Source: Armigeres subalbatus (lineage: Eukaryota > Arthropoda > Insecta > Diptera > Culicidae). From it: 64,000 bases of DNA. Positions 33,630 through 44,254 of the stretch are shown piece after piece. The stretch is from contig NW_026942808.1 of assembly GCF_024139115.2 (NCBI RefSeq), forward strand, positions 1-64,000, written 5' to 3'. The notes below the pieces were generated by a model. It was not told the origin of the DNA, searched no databases, and saw nothing but the letters and a program-made list of their open reading frames with translations. How positions within the stretch are numbered: the first letter of the stretch is position 1; the number at the start of each line of letters is the position of its first letter. The position numbers were made by a program, and so were the translations under genes.

Positions 33630-34030
33630 CAGTGTTGGTAGAATCATACTCAAATCTGAATCATTGAGGTTTCATGCACGAGCTAACTTCTCTTCACGAG
33701 CGATTCTGTAGGGGGAGCATCGCGCTTGAGTTTCACGGCCAGAATCGCACCGCTTCGCTCACTCACCGAAAAATGATTTCGTTCTAAAAAGCGTCAAAAC
33801 GCAATCGTGGCGTATGTTTTGTTTATATATGCAATTATTGGCCATTGTTTTAGACGAAAAACAGATAATTCAATGCATTCAACAATGAAGAACACGTAAA
33901 TATCATGCAATGATGCAAATTGCGATTCGAATCATGAGCAAATCTCTGGGCCATGATTCTGATGGGATTTTACTCACGCATGGTTTGAATCGCCGATGAG
34001 ATTTGAGATTTTGAGATTTTACTAACACTA
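33630..34030. mobile_element. hAT-like element, copy 2, exact 8-bp duplication
   Basis: GTGACACT at 33622-33629 and 34031-34038. The ends are YAGTGTTRGTARAAT in inverted orientation, followed inward by CAAATCT and CATGC-type blocks. 401 bp, non-coding, with a GC-richer centre (33700-33780). Confidence 0.82.
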
Positions 34031-34289
34031 GTGACACTGCCAGACAGTGGGAGTTAGATTGTAATAACACACACACCCTCTTTTCCCGTCCGCAACGTTT
34101 ACTACTCGCGTGCATCACAACCAAATTAATTGGGTTTTGGTACATGATAGTCATTTTATGATTTCTAGTGATGCACGAAAAACAAGATATGCCTATGATT
34201 GGAATGTTTCTGAATAATAAATGTTGCAAACGGAAAAGAGGATGCTCCCCTAGGGCTTTTTCTATTGAAATATTTCATCAAATGCTTCA

Positions 34290-34362
34290 AAACCCAAATG
34301 TAGGCAATTCGGATCCAAGAAAGGCATCATTACCACTGAGGAATAAATTTGGGTTTTCATAG
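34290..34362 (+). repeat. 3' end of the GT-type interspersed repeat
   Basis: AAGAAAGGCATCATTACCAC then GAGGAATAAATTTGGGTTTT aligns with the terminus of 28530-29285. Only about 70 bp remain. Confidence 0.5.
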
Positions 34363-35280
34363 TAACTTTTTTAAACAATTGTCGTATCCAACAATTTTCA
34401 TATCTTAATATACGTTAGTTTTGTTTGAAACCAGTGACATAAGTAATCAAATGAATTTCCTAAAAATATTCATGCATGATGGCACTACAATCCTCAATGA
34501 ACAAAACTGCTTTACGTAGTTTACGTTGGGCGATTGTGTCTTGTACATAACCCTTCTGATTTTTCGCTCTGATTTCAATCAAAGCCAAATTATAAGAATG
34601 GTACAAGTTCTTCGACAATTTTGCATTGAAAATTCTCCCAAAATAATTTCTTGACAAATTAGTCCAGTTAGATTGTCCACTACAGCACCCCCACCCCGCC
34701 CCGTCGTATCCTCATGCAAGATTTTGATGATGACTGTTCCTCCTGTTCCTCCTGACATTAAATTTATTTTGTCAAAACTTGGAAAAAATTTCAAAATACA
34801 TTAATCAGGTGTATCTAAATGAGTGCCTATTACTGTATGGTGGTAGGACGATGACACACTCAATACAAATGTTGGGAACATCTAGACTACGGAAGTGTAA
34901 CATCCAGCCAACACAGGAAAGAGCGAATGTTCGAGTTGAAATAGTGAATGTGTTTCACTTTCTCTCATTTCAGTTCCCCTGAAGATCCACTTTCTCGTTC
35001 TTTTGTATCATGAAGCTGCTAAAGCTCCACTGTAGTTGAGTTTAAAACAAATCTTCCTACCGCTTCCGTTCCTTTAATTCAGTTTCGGAATTCAAACATC
35101 AATCAATATTTTAAATAAAACCTTCTTGCTTCATGGCTCCGCCACTTAGCTGCAAAAATTTAACTAATCATGATTTACATGTTGAACCGACGAGAATGCA
35201 CGACGAGGACAATTAGTGATGTTTAGATCAATAAACATTAAACTTACTAAATCTATTCAACTATAAAAAAGCCACAACAT
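34363..35280. other. No gene recognised
   Basis: Unassigned AT-rich DNA. Small frames at 34460-34982 on both strands show no features. The candidate polyadenylation-type context CAATAAAGTTG followed by GT-rich DNA lies just beyond, at about 35328. Confidence 0.3.
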
Positions 35281-35439
35281 TGCCTTTTCAATGCATCAAG
35301 TCGTTTCTGCCACCTCTCGTCTAGACCAATAAAGTTGTACTGTGTTGTGCTTATAGTATGTAAACAGTTACCCACCGGTCAATATTCCTACGTAGCCAAT
35401 CAAATAATACTATATTCATTGTTTCACCACAGACAAACA

Positions 35440-36150
35440 TACGTAACAGTTAGAACATTGTCTTAGAAATTTCATCACCCAGCCATCTTGCATGCTTTTT
35501 CCACGATGCAAACTCAATGCCAAATCTGCAACTGTACGTTTCACGTGCTTCTGAATGTTAAACCCGCAGTCAATTGAATTTAAAACGGCCGTTAAAGTCA
35601 TGGTCGATGGCAAATTCTTCAGTGTTACGTCTGTTTGTCTGTGGTGTATCATAGAAATCCCTATTCCTGTTTGCCTTTTGGTGGTGTCTCCTAGGTGCAA
35701 CGCATTGCCTCGCTTAGTACACCGCGCGAGTTCGCTCACACGCTGTTGGCAGAATTTTCCGAGTCGACGACGGTCGATTAGTAATGCCCGGAATACGGGA
35801 ACCAAAGCGCGCCGGCAATGATAGTTTCTACAGCTGTCCTCCTAGCTGGCATGAATCATCTCTTCGCCCGTCCGTGCATCTATCGGGCTTCCCTGTGGCG
35901 GCAAAGCAAAGAAAGTAACTCTGCGATGCGATATCGTTTGCCGTTGCTTCGTCCCTTGCATCGAGAGACGGCGACGTTCTCAGTTGATAGAACGGCGTCG
36001 GTCGGAACGGGTGCTCGTACTGTCGCGTGATTCAAAGCAACCCGTATATAGATTATTTTGCATTGGTGCGAACAGTTCGATTCGGGCAGCTGTTTTTCCA
36101 TCCGCAGTTTACGGCGCGCTTTTCCGGATGCTGTCCCTGTAGGGTTCCAC
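35440..36150. other. GC-richer, apparently single-copy island
   Basis: The region lacks any repeat family seen elsewhere in the window and has clearly raised G+C with CpG (for example near 35710-35810 and 35930-36030). Overlapping frames occur on both strands (129 codons minus at 35416-35805; 88 codons plus at 35555-35821) without recognisable domains. It could be a 5' region of a gene that extends beyond my recognition, or a regulatory element. Confidence 0.35.
36045..36078 (+). promoter_or_regulatory. Candidate core promoter (TATA plus initiator)
   Basis: TATATA at 36045 and an initiator-like AACAGTTC whose A (36074) is 29 bp downstream, the usual insect spacing. It lies at the 3' edge of the GC-richer island. 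No open frame with a good start follows, so the transcript, if any, would be spliced or non-coding. Confidence 0.25.
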
Positions 36151-36282
36151 CAAACGTTAACTAAGCTTGTTTGTTTGCTGCCCAGTAGTTACAACGAATG
36201 TAAATTCATCCTCCCACGGAAGTACGAAAAATTGCAGCTTCGTCACGAAGATTTAGTGCTTACTGCGAACGATGAATTATAG

Positions 36283-37119
36283 GCCCTTGAAGTGCGATCG
36301 GCCTGTGGTGTTTTTGTTGGGATGTGATATCTAATGTTCGTTCTCGTAGTGCGATGGCAACCACATTGCTTGTTTCCCGGCGATTAACTGTGACACATAT
36401 TGTTGAAAGCGTCATATTCTGAGTTCCGACCAAGCTCTTCAGAGGAAACATCGATCTAAACCTACAGGCAAACAGTGTGTCAGTGCAGTGCTTCGCTTGT
36501 TTGTGCATATCATTTAGAAGATGCGAGATGCGAGTAATTTCAACTAACCATGAAGTATATATCCACAATGCTCATTGTTAGGTAGATGCAACGGTCTGTG
36601 TCAACGTGTTGGGCCTGAATTAAATGAGAAAAGCTATTAATCATCAGTGGCCATAAATTTGCAATCGATTTTTTATTGATGTGGTAAACACTAGCCGACA
36701 TGAAAGGTGCAATCACGTGTAAGCGAATCGTCAGTCACGCGTGGCTGAAAGTTATTCGGAAATCGTAAAATAGATCATGTGTTAGGTAGTCCACAAAAGA
36801 GGAAACTGACCTTGAGGTTTTGGTTGGAAGTTTTTCATTAACAGCAATTAAGTGTAACAGCAGCCGCATCACACATTTGGCTCGTAGTTAGCAACTTGAA
36901 AACATTTTAACATATCCTCACTACTATTGAATGTGATTGACTTGATCTGACGTTGTTAAATTCTCAAATGGGTAGTTGTTCATAATTTTTCGCGCTCTAT
37001 GCCTATGGAAATGATGGATTGTAGTTTTGCAGCCAACTTGAATCTCATGGGAGAATCGTATATGATAGAGCGGCGTGCCATAGTAAAACCTTGATGAAGC
37101 CATACCATCACAGAAAACA
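36283..37119. other. No gene recognised
   Basis: Unassigned DNA between the GC-richer island and the next interspersed repeat. Confidence 0.3.
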
Positions 37120-37470
37120 TTGATTAATCCACCTAGCTGTGTTTGTGCCTTTTTCGTACATTAGATATACTAAAAAAAATTGAGTGAGAATTTATTAGCG
37201 TGTTTTTTTTGTATATAAATCGTATTTTGGCCATGACTTTTGATCCCATAGTCTGATCTAGCCAATTTTCAATAGGAAGCAATGGGACAGGATTCCCCGT
37301 CGAATGCAACTTATTGCAAACAAATTGGATCAAGATAAGTGGCTAAAAGATGAGTGAGTTTTATTTTGCGCACATACATACACACACGCATACACATACG
37401 CACAGACAGACATCATCTCAATTCGTCGAGCTGAGTCGATTGGTATATTACACTATGGGTCTCTGGGAAA
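37120..37470 (-). repeat. GT-type interspersed repeat, minus copy
   Basis: Reverse complement of the family at 28530-29285: GATTAATCCACCTAGC, CATAGTCTGATCTAGCCAATTT, GCAACTTATTGCAAACAAATTGG, an (ACATACAC)n block at 37375-37405 and ATTCGTCGAGCTGAGTCG. Confidence 0.7.
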
Positions 37471-37570
37471 AATGGTAGAGCAAAAGTTAATTGGCCTAGC
37501 TAAAAATCGTGGAAAACAGTCCAATCAAAGTTAATTGTCTATTTTCCGGATATTAGACCCCACCCGACTC

Positions 37571-37735
37571 GGACATTAATTTACAATGTTCTGAAAACTC
37601 AGATATAAATATGAACATTAAGTGGAAGATTATGATTTGAAAAGTGTATTGGGGGTATCGTATCCTTCGATGGTACTCGAACCCACGACCCTCAATACGC
37701 TAGACCGGTTCTTTAACCAACTAAGCTACGAAGGA
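37571..37735 (-). mobile_element. tRNA-derived SINE copy with 73-nt cloverleaf-like head
   Basis: The head 37663-37735 (minus) is exactly 73 nt with a perfect 7-bp acceptor stem (TCCTTCG / CGAAGGA), a D-arm-like AGTTGGTTA, an anticodon loop CTAGCGT (reads AGC) and a T loop TTCGAGT. The anticodon stem is weak and the T stem is broken. The SINE body and tail (GAACATTGTAAATTAATG) follow directly, so this is a SINE head rather than a tRNA gene. Confidence 0.8.
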
Positions 37736-37765
37736 TCTCCGTTATTAAAATAAAATTAAAATTAG

Positions 37766-38294
37766 GGCTTTGGTCCGATTCGAGATTTAAAATCAAATTA
37801 AACTTAACGATGACAGTTTAATAGTTTTGATTTTTTTGTAAGGTGACTGAGGTTGTCGAAGTATGCAGCATTTCATTCCTCGATGGGGGAGTGTAAAAAT
37901 AGATTCAATGTAGACGCAAACACATAACCAGTTCTTATTTTCTCGTAACCGGGGACCTAATGCAAGGGCCTGCCGTTTACTTAATGCAATCTGTGCATAT
38001 GTCGCAAATCATGGAAAACTGTACGCGAAGCTAATGCAAGATTCCCAACAAACATTGGAAGCTGAAGAAGAGCTTATTTCGTGGTAAATAAGCTTCTTCA
38101 GCTAAAAAACTAGCTTGTTCAGCTTAAATTGTTTGTTGGGTTGTAATAAAATGTTGTATTCTATGGTTGGGTGTAGATGTTTTGTTGGTCTTTCTTGATA
38201 GCACCAGCCATTCTTATGACCGGGGGATGTTATAATTTCCGAACTGCCACTTTTAAGTTTAATTTGATTTAAATTCGCGAAGCGGACCGAAGCC
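37766..38294. mobile_element. 529-bp TIR element
   Basis: GGCTTTGGTCCGATTCGAG at the left and the complement of GGCTTCGGTCCGCTTCGCG at the right, continuing inward through AAATCAAATTAAACTTAA on both arms (about 45 bp). It contains a small nested palindrome at 38044-38140. Non-coding. Confidence 0.8.
38044..38140. mobile_element. 97-bp palindromic MITE
   Basis: CCCAACAAACATTGGAAGCT / AGCTTAAATTGTTTGTTGGG ends. A second inverted pair in the centre, AGAAGAGCTTATTT / AAATAAGCTTCTT, lies around CGTGGT. Nested in the 529-bp TIR element. Confidence 0.8.
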
Positions 38295-38408
38295 TTAGGG
38301 AAGATCCATAAAGTACGTCACGCAAAAATTGGCAAGTTTTAACCGCCCCTCCCCCCTAGAGGTGTGACGTACTTTGTGGACAGCCCCTTAAAAGTACTCG
38401 CATTTTCA

Positions 38409-38535
38409 AGGGCCCGTCACTCGTTACGAAAGCAACGCACAACTGCCATTTTTATTATTTCAGCTTTGCTGCGAGGCAGCATGTGTGAAATAAAAAAAAT
38501 AACAGTTGTGCGTTGCTTCCGTAATGAGTGGCGTG
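38409..38535. mobile_element. Palindromic MITE, ~125 bp
   Basis: CGTCACTCGTTACGAAAGCA, ACGCACAACTG and TTATTTCA have inverted counterparts at 38480-38530, with the centre near CTGCGAGGCAG (38468). One half of the same element reappears at 39275-39347 beside the RTE remnant. Confidence 0.8.
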
Positions 38536-38608
38536 CTCTTGATAACACGAATACTTTTAAATTTGGATTCCGTGAGAATTGTCCTAAAGTGTCATCACTA
38601 AGGGCGAA

Positions 38609-38734
38609 GCCAGAGTAAACGCGACGTGCGATGTGACGCGACGCGACAGTGCAATTTGACAGCCTGTTGATAATGATTGTTATTCTATTGCATGAGTCGC
38701 GTCGCGTCGCATCGCTCGTCGCGTTTACTCTGGC
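38609..38734. mobile_element. CpG-dense palindromic MITE, 126 bp
   Basis: GCCAGAGTAAACGCGACG at the left, its complement at the right, and GACGCGACGCGAC-type repeats in both arms around an AT-rich 45-bp centre. Very CpG-rich compared with the flanks. Weak identity extends outward to AGG(G)CG / GGGCACCT. Confidence 0.85.
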
Positions 38735-38746
38735 GGGCACCTAAAA

Positions 38747-38966
38747 GTCTGTCTCATTTGGAGAATTAAACTGAAATTAAATTTAAAAGTGACATAATTA
38801 TCGAATAACCTTGCTCGCAGAGCAAGTTTACTTTTGACAGATATCGAATCATTTTACATCGATGTCTTATTGGAATTGCTGGGTAGCACCATCCACTCTT
38901 ATGACCGGGTAATTTTCTTATTTTCAAACTATCACTTTTAAGTTTAATTATCCAAATGAGACAGAC
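38747..38966. mobile_element. 220-bp TIR MITE
   Basis: GTCTGTCTCATTTGG and its complement CCAAATGAGACAGAC at the ends, followed by AATTAAAC and AAAAGTGA on both arms. The centre near 38885-38910 (GGTAGCACCATCC..CTTATGACCGGG) is also found in direct orientation at 38198-38225, inside the 529-bp element, so the two are related. Confidence 0.78.
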
Positions 38967-39059
38967 CCTAAGTAGATAATTCAAAGTTATGTACGGTTCC
39001 TATCGATCCTTATTCTTAAGAAATCCATATATTGCCTCTTGACTTTTTCAACGAAGAAC

Positions 39060-39115
39060 ATTATTTAAAAACACAGATTAATCCACCTAGCGTTGGTGGT
39101 GCCTTTCTCGGGAAC
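39060..39115 (-). repeat. 3' end of the GT-type interspersed repeat
   Basis: CAGATTAATCCACCTAGCG and GGTGCCTTTCTCGGG, complement of the family's 3' terminus. Short remnant. Confidence 0.55.
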
Positions 39116-39349
39116 TATTAAAAACTTTTTTCAAATTGCACTCGAATAGGTATATAATTATATATTTGCGGTCATTCGAATACATTATATAATATATAAA
39201 TTGATGAAAACAGTAGAGTCTATCCCTTCAAAGTATAATTAAGACCTCTCTTATGTGTTTTTCTCATTTAGAAAACTTTGCCACGCAGCAAAGCTGAAAT
39301 AATAAAAATGAAAGTTGTGCGTTGCTTTCGTAACGAGTGGCGGGCCCTT

Positions 39350-40335
39350 GTCTCGTATCTGCCGGATAGGAAGCGAACACCATCTTTGCAGGGTTGCTGT
39401 CCGACATTCTTGCAACATGTCCTGCCCATCGTATCCTTCCGGCTTTAGCTACCTTCTGGATACTGGGTTCGCCGTAGAGTTGGGCGAGCTCGTGGTTCAT
39501 TCTTCGCCGCCACACACCGTCTTCTTGCACACCGCCAAAGTTGGTCCTAAGCAACCGTCTCTCGAATACTCCGAGTGCTTGCAAGTCCTCCTCGAGCATT
39601 GTCCATGTTTCATGTCCGTAGAGGACAACCGGTCTTATTAGCGTCTTGTACATGACACATTTGGTGTGGTGGCGAATTTTTTTGACCGCAGTTTCTTCTG
39701 GAGCCCGTAGTAGACCCACAGATGATGCGCCTTCGTATTTCACGACTAACATTGTTATCAGCCGTTAGCAAGGATCCGTGGTAGACGAATTCCTCGACCA
39801 CCTTGAAGGTATCCCCGTCTATCGTAACACTGCTTCCCGCTGTCACGCTCGGTTCCGCCCACAAGCATGTACTTTGTCTTTGACGCATTCACCACCAGTC
39901 CAACTTTTGGCGGGTATACAGTTCTGCCACCTTTGCAAATGTTCGGCCGACAATGTCCATGTCATCCGCGAAGCAAATAAATTGACTGGATCTGTTGAAA
40001 ATCGTACCCCGGCTGTTACACCCGGCTCTCCGCATGACACCTTCTAGCGTAATGTTGAACAACAGGCACGAAAGTTCATCACCTTGTCTTAGTCCCCGGC
40101 GCGATTCGAACGAACTGGAGTGTTCGCCCGAAATCTTCACACAGTTTTGCCCACCATCCACCGTTGCTTTGATCAGTCTGGTATGCTTCCCAGGGAAGCT
40201 GTTCCCGTCCGTAATTTTTCATAGCTCTACGCGGTCTATACTGTCGTATGCCACCTTGAAATCAACGAACAGATGGTGCGTTGGGACCTGGTATTCACGG
40301 CATTTTTGAAGGACCCACGTACGGATCGCTTTGAC
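39350..40335 (-). pseudogene. RTE-clade retrotransposon remnant, second subfamily (RT C-terminal half)
   Basis: Minus-strand pieces in order: HHLFVDFKVAYDSIDR (RT motif A region), GLRQGDELSCLLFNITLEG (motif B region), FICFADDMDIVGR (catalytic FADD), GSSVTIDGDTFKVVEEFVY, and the C-terminal VLYGHETWTM / WRRRMNHELAQLYGEP / GHVARM. Frames shift at least three times. No endonuclease. It differs clearly in sequence from the copies at 29.4 and 42.1 kb but matches 49085-49815. A half-MITE (39275-39347) abuts its 3' side. Confidence 0.88.
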
Positions 40336-40530
40336 CCACATACGGATCATTATTTCCACTGGAAGATCCGGAACATCCGTAAAAATAGTTAATTCGTCAG
40401 CGTCAGTTTTTTTAAACCATTTGTTGCCAAACCCTGAACATGCACTTGATTCTTTGATCCACAAACGGACCATTGTGCCCTTTGAGCGGTCCCCTGGAAA
40501 ATCCGGAATTCCCGTAAAAATGGTCATTTC
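40332..40530. repeat. Two direct ~70-bp repeats
   Basis: CCACATACGGATCATT...GGAAGATCCGGAACATCCGT (40335-40383) is repeated as CCACAAACGGACCATT...GGAAAATCCGGAATTCCCGT (40459-40515). No coding sense. Confidence 0.5.
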
Positions 40531-40549
40531 GCAAACTGAAGCGACGACA

Positions 40550-40679
40550 CTTTTTACCCTTCTTACATCCTAAGAAGGGTATAAAGATCGCTTGAAAAAC
40601 CGACTTTTTATCTGAGGCTCGGAGACCCAAGTCGTATATACCAATCAACTCAGCTCGACGAACTGAACACATGTATGTA

Positions 40680-40738
<59 letters not shown>

Positions 40739-41160
40739 GTGCGTGTGTGCGTATGTGTGTGCGTTACAAAAATCTCACATCAAGATCTCAGCCGTCCGTG
40801 GACCGATTTGCACGATTTTAACACTAAACGAAAGCTATGACTTTGTCATTGTACGAGTTTAATTTTTTTTGCAATCGAACATTTGGTTCCAGAGATATGT
40901 GAGAAATACGAACATGAAGTGTATTTTCAGAAAACTAACAAAATAATGTCACATAAATATCTCAGCCGTCTGTAAACCAATTTGCATGATTTTATCTTTA
41001 AACGAAAGCTATGACTTTGCCATTGAACCCATTGTATTTTGTTGGATTGCCCGTTATGAGCAAATCGGGCGAAAATGATTGCCTGAAAAAATGGGGAGAC
41101 ATTTTTACGCGTTTTTGCGTTTAAGAAACGTATTTTGGCCAATTTTCAGATGGAAACAGT
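40550..41160 (+). repeat. GT-microsatellite interspersed repeat, second type
   Basis: CTAAGAAGGGTATAAAGATC, CTCGGAGACCCAAGTCG, CAGCTCGACGAACTGAAC, then pure (GT)n with GC interruptions at 40677-40762. After that come two direct copies of ATCTCAGCCGTC.GT..ACC followed by AAACGAAAGCTATGACTTTG (40786 and 40959). Confidence 0.75.
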
Positions 41161-41379
41161 GGGATCATTGGCGTAAATATGGGGACTAGGTGGGCTTAGC
41201 TCACCCTAGAAAAAAATTAGTCCCGCTTAGATTTGAAAAGTCAGTTAGCAATGATATCAATTTTCAACAAATAGCGTAATGAATTACTGAAAAAGTTTGA
41301 AGATAAAAAAGTTATCGCCCACTTTATTATAAAGGGGTTGAGTGAAAGGCAAAGGAGCTTGTCTCTTAGTGCAGAGAAA

Positions 41380-41905
41380 GATTCCCATTAGAATTCGAAA
41401 AGGATGTTCATCAGAATCCGAGAGGAATTCCCATCACAATAGAGAATAATTCTCATTTGAATCTCTAAGAAATTCCTTTTAGAATCATCGAGGAATTTCA
41501 ACTGGAATCCTGGAGAATTCGCATCAGATTCCTCCCAGTATCGTTGAGGGATACCCTTAGGAGTCTGAGGGGATAAACTTTAGAATCTGTGCATGATATC
41601 CTTCATAATCCATCGATGATTTGCTTCGGAATTCCTCCGGAATCGTTCAAAGGTTTGCTTCGAAATTGTTCGGAGATTTACTTCGGAATTCTTTGATTTC
41701 TTTGAAGATTTAATTCGAAATCTCTCGACGTTTTGCCTCGGAATCCCTCATTGATTTTCTTTGGAATCCCTCGACGAATTGCTTCGAAAGCATTTGACGA
41801 TTTGCTTTGAAATACATCGACGGTTTGCTTCGGAATTCCTAGAAGGTTTAGTTCGGAGTCCCTCGACGATTTTCTTCGAAATGCTTCGATGATTTGCTTG
41901 AGAAA
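41380..41905. repeat. ~30-bp degenerate subrepeats, left arm
   Basis: Units such as GATTTGCTTCGGAATTCCT and CTCGACGATTT recur about 17 times with 25-40-bp spacing. The right arm (47440-48290) has the same units inverted and in matching order. Confidence 0.75.
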
Positions 41906-42124
41906 AGAGAATATGGATGAGTGTTATTGATCCGCAATTGCCGTAGATGGTTGGGACGTGTTTATCACATTATCACTAAGATAACTAATTAACTTAGATG
42001 GTTAATTGATCGAGAATGTTTATAAAGAAACTCAAAATAGAGAAAATAGATGAAGGGCTATACTGCCGTTCTACGCATTGTTGTCTTATGTTGCATGATA
42101 CCTGGTTGACTACAGCGTCGATAC

Positions 42125-42920
42125 ACCTATACCTGGCGTATTGTAGAACTCCATAATCGTCGGTCTTGGGCGATGTTCCTCCAGTTTCCCCGAACGTTCA
42201 GGGTCCCCAGGTCCGATTCCACCGCGTTCGTGCCCTTCCACGTTCTCTGTTGAATATTGTTTTCGCTACTCTTTCTTCCGACATTCGCACTAAGTGACCA
42301 GCCAACTGAAGTCTGTCGTATTTTATACAATTCACAATATTTTCTTCTTTGTATATTTGATACAGCTCATGATTCATGCGTCTGCGCCACACACAATTTT
42401 CTAGTTTCCCTTCGAGTATTGTACGCAGCACTTTTCGCTCGAAAACTCCGAAATCTCTTTGGTCCGCATCTTTTAACGTCCATGCTTCATGTCCATAAAG
42501 GGCCACTGGTAGAATCAGAGTTTTGTATAGAGCAAATTTCGTTTCCGTCTTCATGTTGCGGTACCTAAGCTGGTTACGTAATACGTAAAAGGCCCTATTC
42601 TCAGCAGCAATACGTCTGTTCACTTCATGGGAAACGTCATTGTCACATATCACATGCGTTCCAAGATAAACAAATTCTTCAACAACTTCAAACACATCCC
42701 CATCAAGCACTATCTCTGCACCAACACCACTAGGTCTTCCCCTATCTCTACCTGCCACCATGTACTTTGTCTTGGTAGAGTGAATGGTTAAGCCTATCCT
42801 TACCGTCTCCCTCTTCAGTGGGACAAAAGCCTCCACTACTGCTCTGCGATCGATTCCAATAAGGTCGATGTCGTCCGTAAAACTCAGGAGCATATGCGAC
42901 CCTAGGATAGGATGTGACAA
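42125..42920 (-). pseudogene. RTE-clade (JAM1-like) RT C-terminal half
   Basis: A 240-codon minus frame (42198-42920): LLSFTDDIDLIGIDRRAVVE carries the RT catalytic box as FTDD instead of FADD. Then RIGLTIHSTKTKYMVAGRDR, VYLGTHVICDNDVSHEVNRR, PVALYGHEAWTLKDADQRD, WRRRMNHELYQIYKEENI and a C-terminal GRARTRWN. The FTDD change keeps both Asp residues. N-terminal RT and endonuclease are missing. Only the 5' region (43040-43440) remains upstream, so a large internal deletion joins near 42920-43030. Confidence 0.88.
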
Positions 42921-43039
42921 CTCAATTGAGACTGCCTTGTTGTTTTTGAGTCGGTTGCTCTGACGAGGTGGTCGCCAGTGCAGCCAAAGTAATTTGGTAC
43001 AAAATCTTGATGTTTTTACAAAAACTTGATGTTTTTCGT

Positions 43040-43440
43040 GTCTGTTGCTGTTGAATTAATCCGTTTGCTCTACTTTTGCCTTTCTTGGTAACTGTAGAAT
43101 CTTCGGTAGGTTGCGCTACCTACATCGCGTTGAAGGGACTGCCTTCTCGATACAGACACGATGCAGCATGATGTGCACAGTTTTGTTAAGACTCGGACGA
43201 TGACGTCCCTAACATGGGGAACGGACGCTGTTGTGAGCCGCTCCTAACATGGAGGACAGACGCTCGATCAGATTTGCACCTCCAGAGAGAAGCAAATTCC
43301 CCCTTCCCTGTCAGCATACGACCATAGTTCCCACCGGGGTTGGTTACCCGATCTTCCCTAAAGTTGCTCGTATCCCGGCCAGTGCCACGAGGAGGTAGGG
43401 ATAGGAGTTGCTGGGGCCGCGAAATGGGATCTATTTTATT
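43040..43440 (-). other. RTE 5' region matching 30804-30975
   Basis: The run TTGCTCTACTTTTGCCTTTC, then CTGTAGAATCTTCGGTAG, then GTTGCGCTACCTACATCGCG is shared with the 5' side of the RTE copy at 29.4-31.0 kb. It is longer here (to about 43440). It identifies both as the same subfamily. Confidence 0.75.
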
Positions 43441-43673
43441 CTTTCAGGTACGCGAAGTACCAATAGTAACAAAGTTGTCGTTTGGTAATGAAGATTGAAA
43501 ATCGTTTACATAAGTAGTGATCTGTATTATGTTCTGAAAAAGTGTTGCCTACGCTCATTACATTCCAAAAATGTTGATAACCGATTCTAAAATTAGTGAC
43601 AAACTGACTCGAGTTTGATTTTTTTCATCAAAGGTAGCATGGGACAATTATGGGTAGAACGGCAGTATAGCCC

Positions 43674-44254
43674 CCCCTCCCAGGCATCGAGGCTAGTCAC
43701 GCCAATGAGTGGGACAGGAAGCTTTCCCTTTTTTCCCTTTCCTGTTCGTTCGTTTCGTTCGATTAAAAAAAAACAGATGCGTGAAATGGATATCAGGAAA
43801 ATTAGATAATGTTGACCAAAATTAGCCTTAACTCAAGAACGAATAAAAATTACATCCTAATTTTTCAGGATTAAAGTTTATAAAATTTTCTTCCCAAAAA
43901 TATAGTTTTGAATTTTTTCCTGTAGTTTTCTGGCCATTCTATATAAATTTTCCGATGAAAATTTCGTTAAACAATACCTAGTTTATGTTTATTTTTTGTG
44001 TTATCTGAGGAAAACTAATAATTTCTACTGGAGTTTTCCGGGAAAATAAATCAAATAGATTTTTTTTTAAATTTTGGTTTTGTTCCTACCTACCTTGGTT
44101 TTGTTCCTACCTACCTTGGTTTTGTTCCTAGTACCTACATGCAAAAACCCTGCTCGTGGAAATAGTTTCATGGAAATCTGAGACCCTTGAATGGTAATAA
44201 AAATAATTCCCATTTCTACAGTTAATGTAATTGAAGGATTTCTACGCCTGTCAA
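43674..44254. other. No gene recognised
   Basis: AT-rich spacer inside the 7.3-kb element. It has three near-perfect direct repeats of TGGTTTTGTTCCTACCTACC at about 44074-44128. Confidence 0.5.

Larger units (their letters stand above)
42055..43673. mobile_element. 1.62-kb TIR element enclosing an RTE relic
   Basis: GGGCTATACTGCCGTTCTAC at the left and its complement at 43653-43673, with a further GCAT/CATG and TTGTC match (about 37 bp). The body is almost wholly a deleted RTE retrotransposon. A TIR element either received the RTE or carries it as cargo. Confidence 0.6.

Noticed and set aside
37663..37735. Functional tRNA gene on the minus strand
   Set aside because: The acceptor stem is perfect, but the anticodon and T stems are broken and the sequence runs directly into a SINE body found at two other sites.
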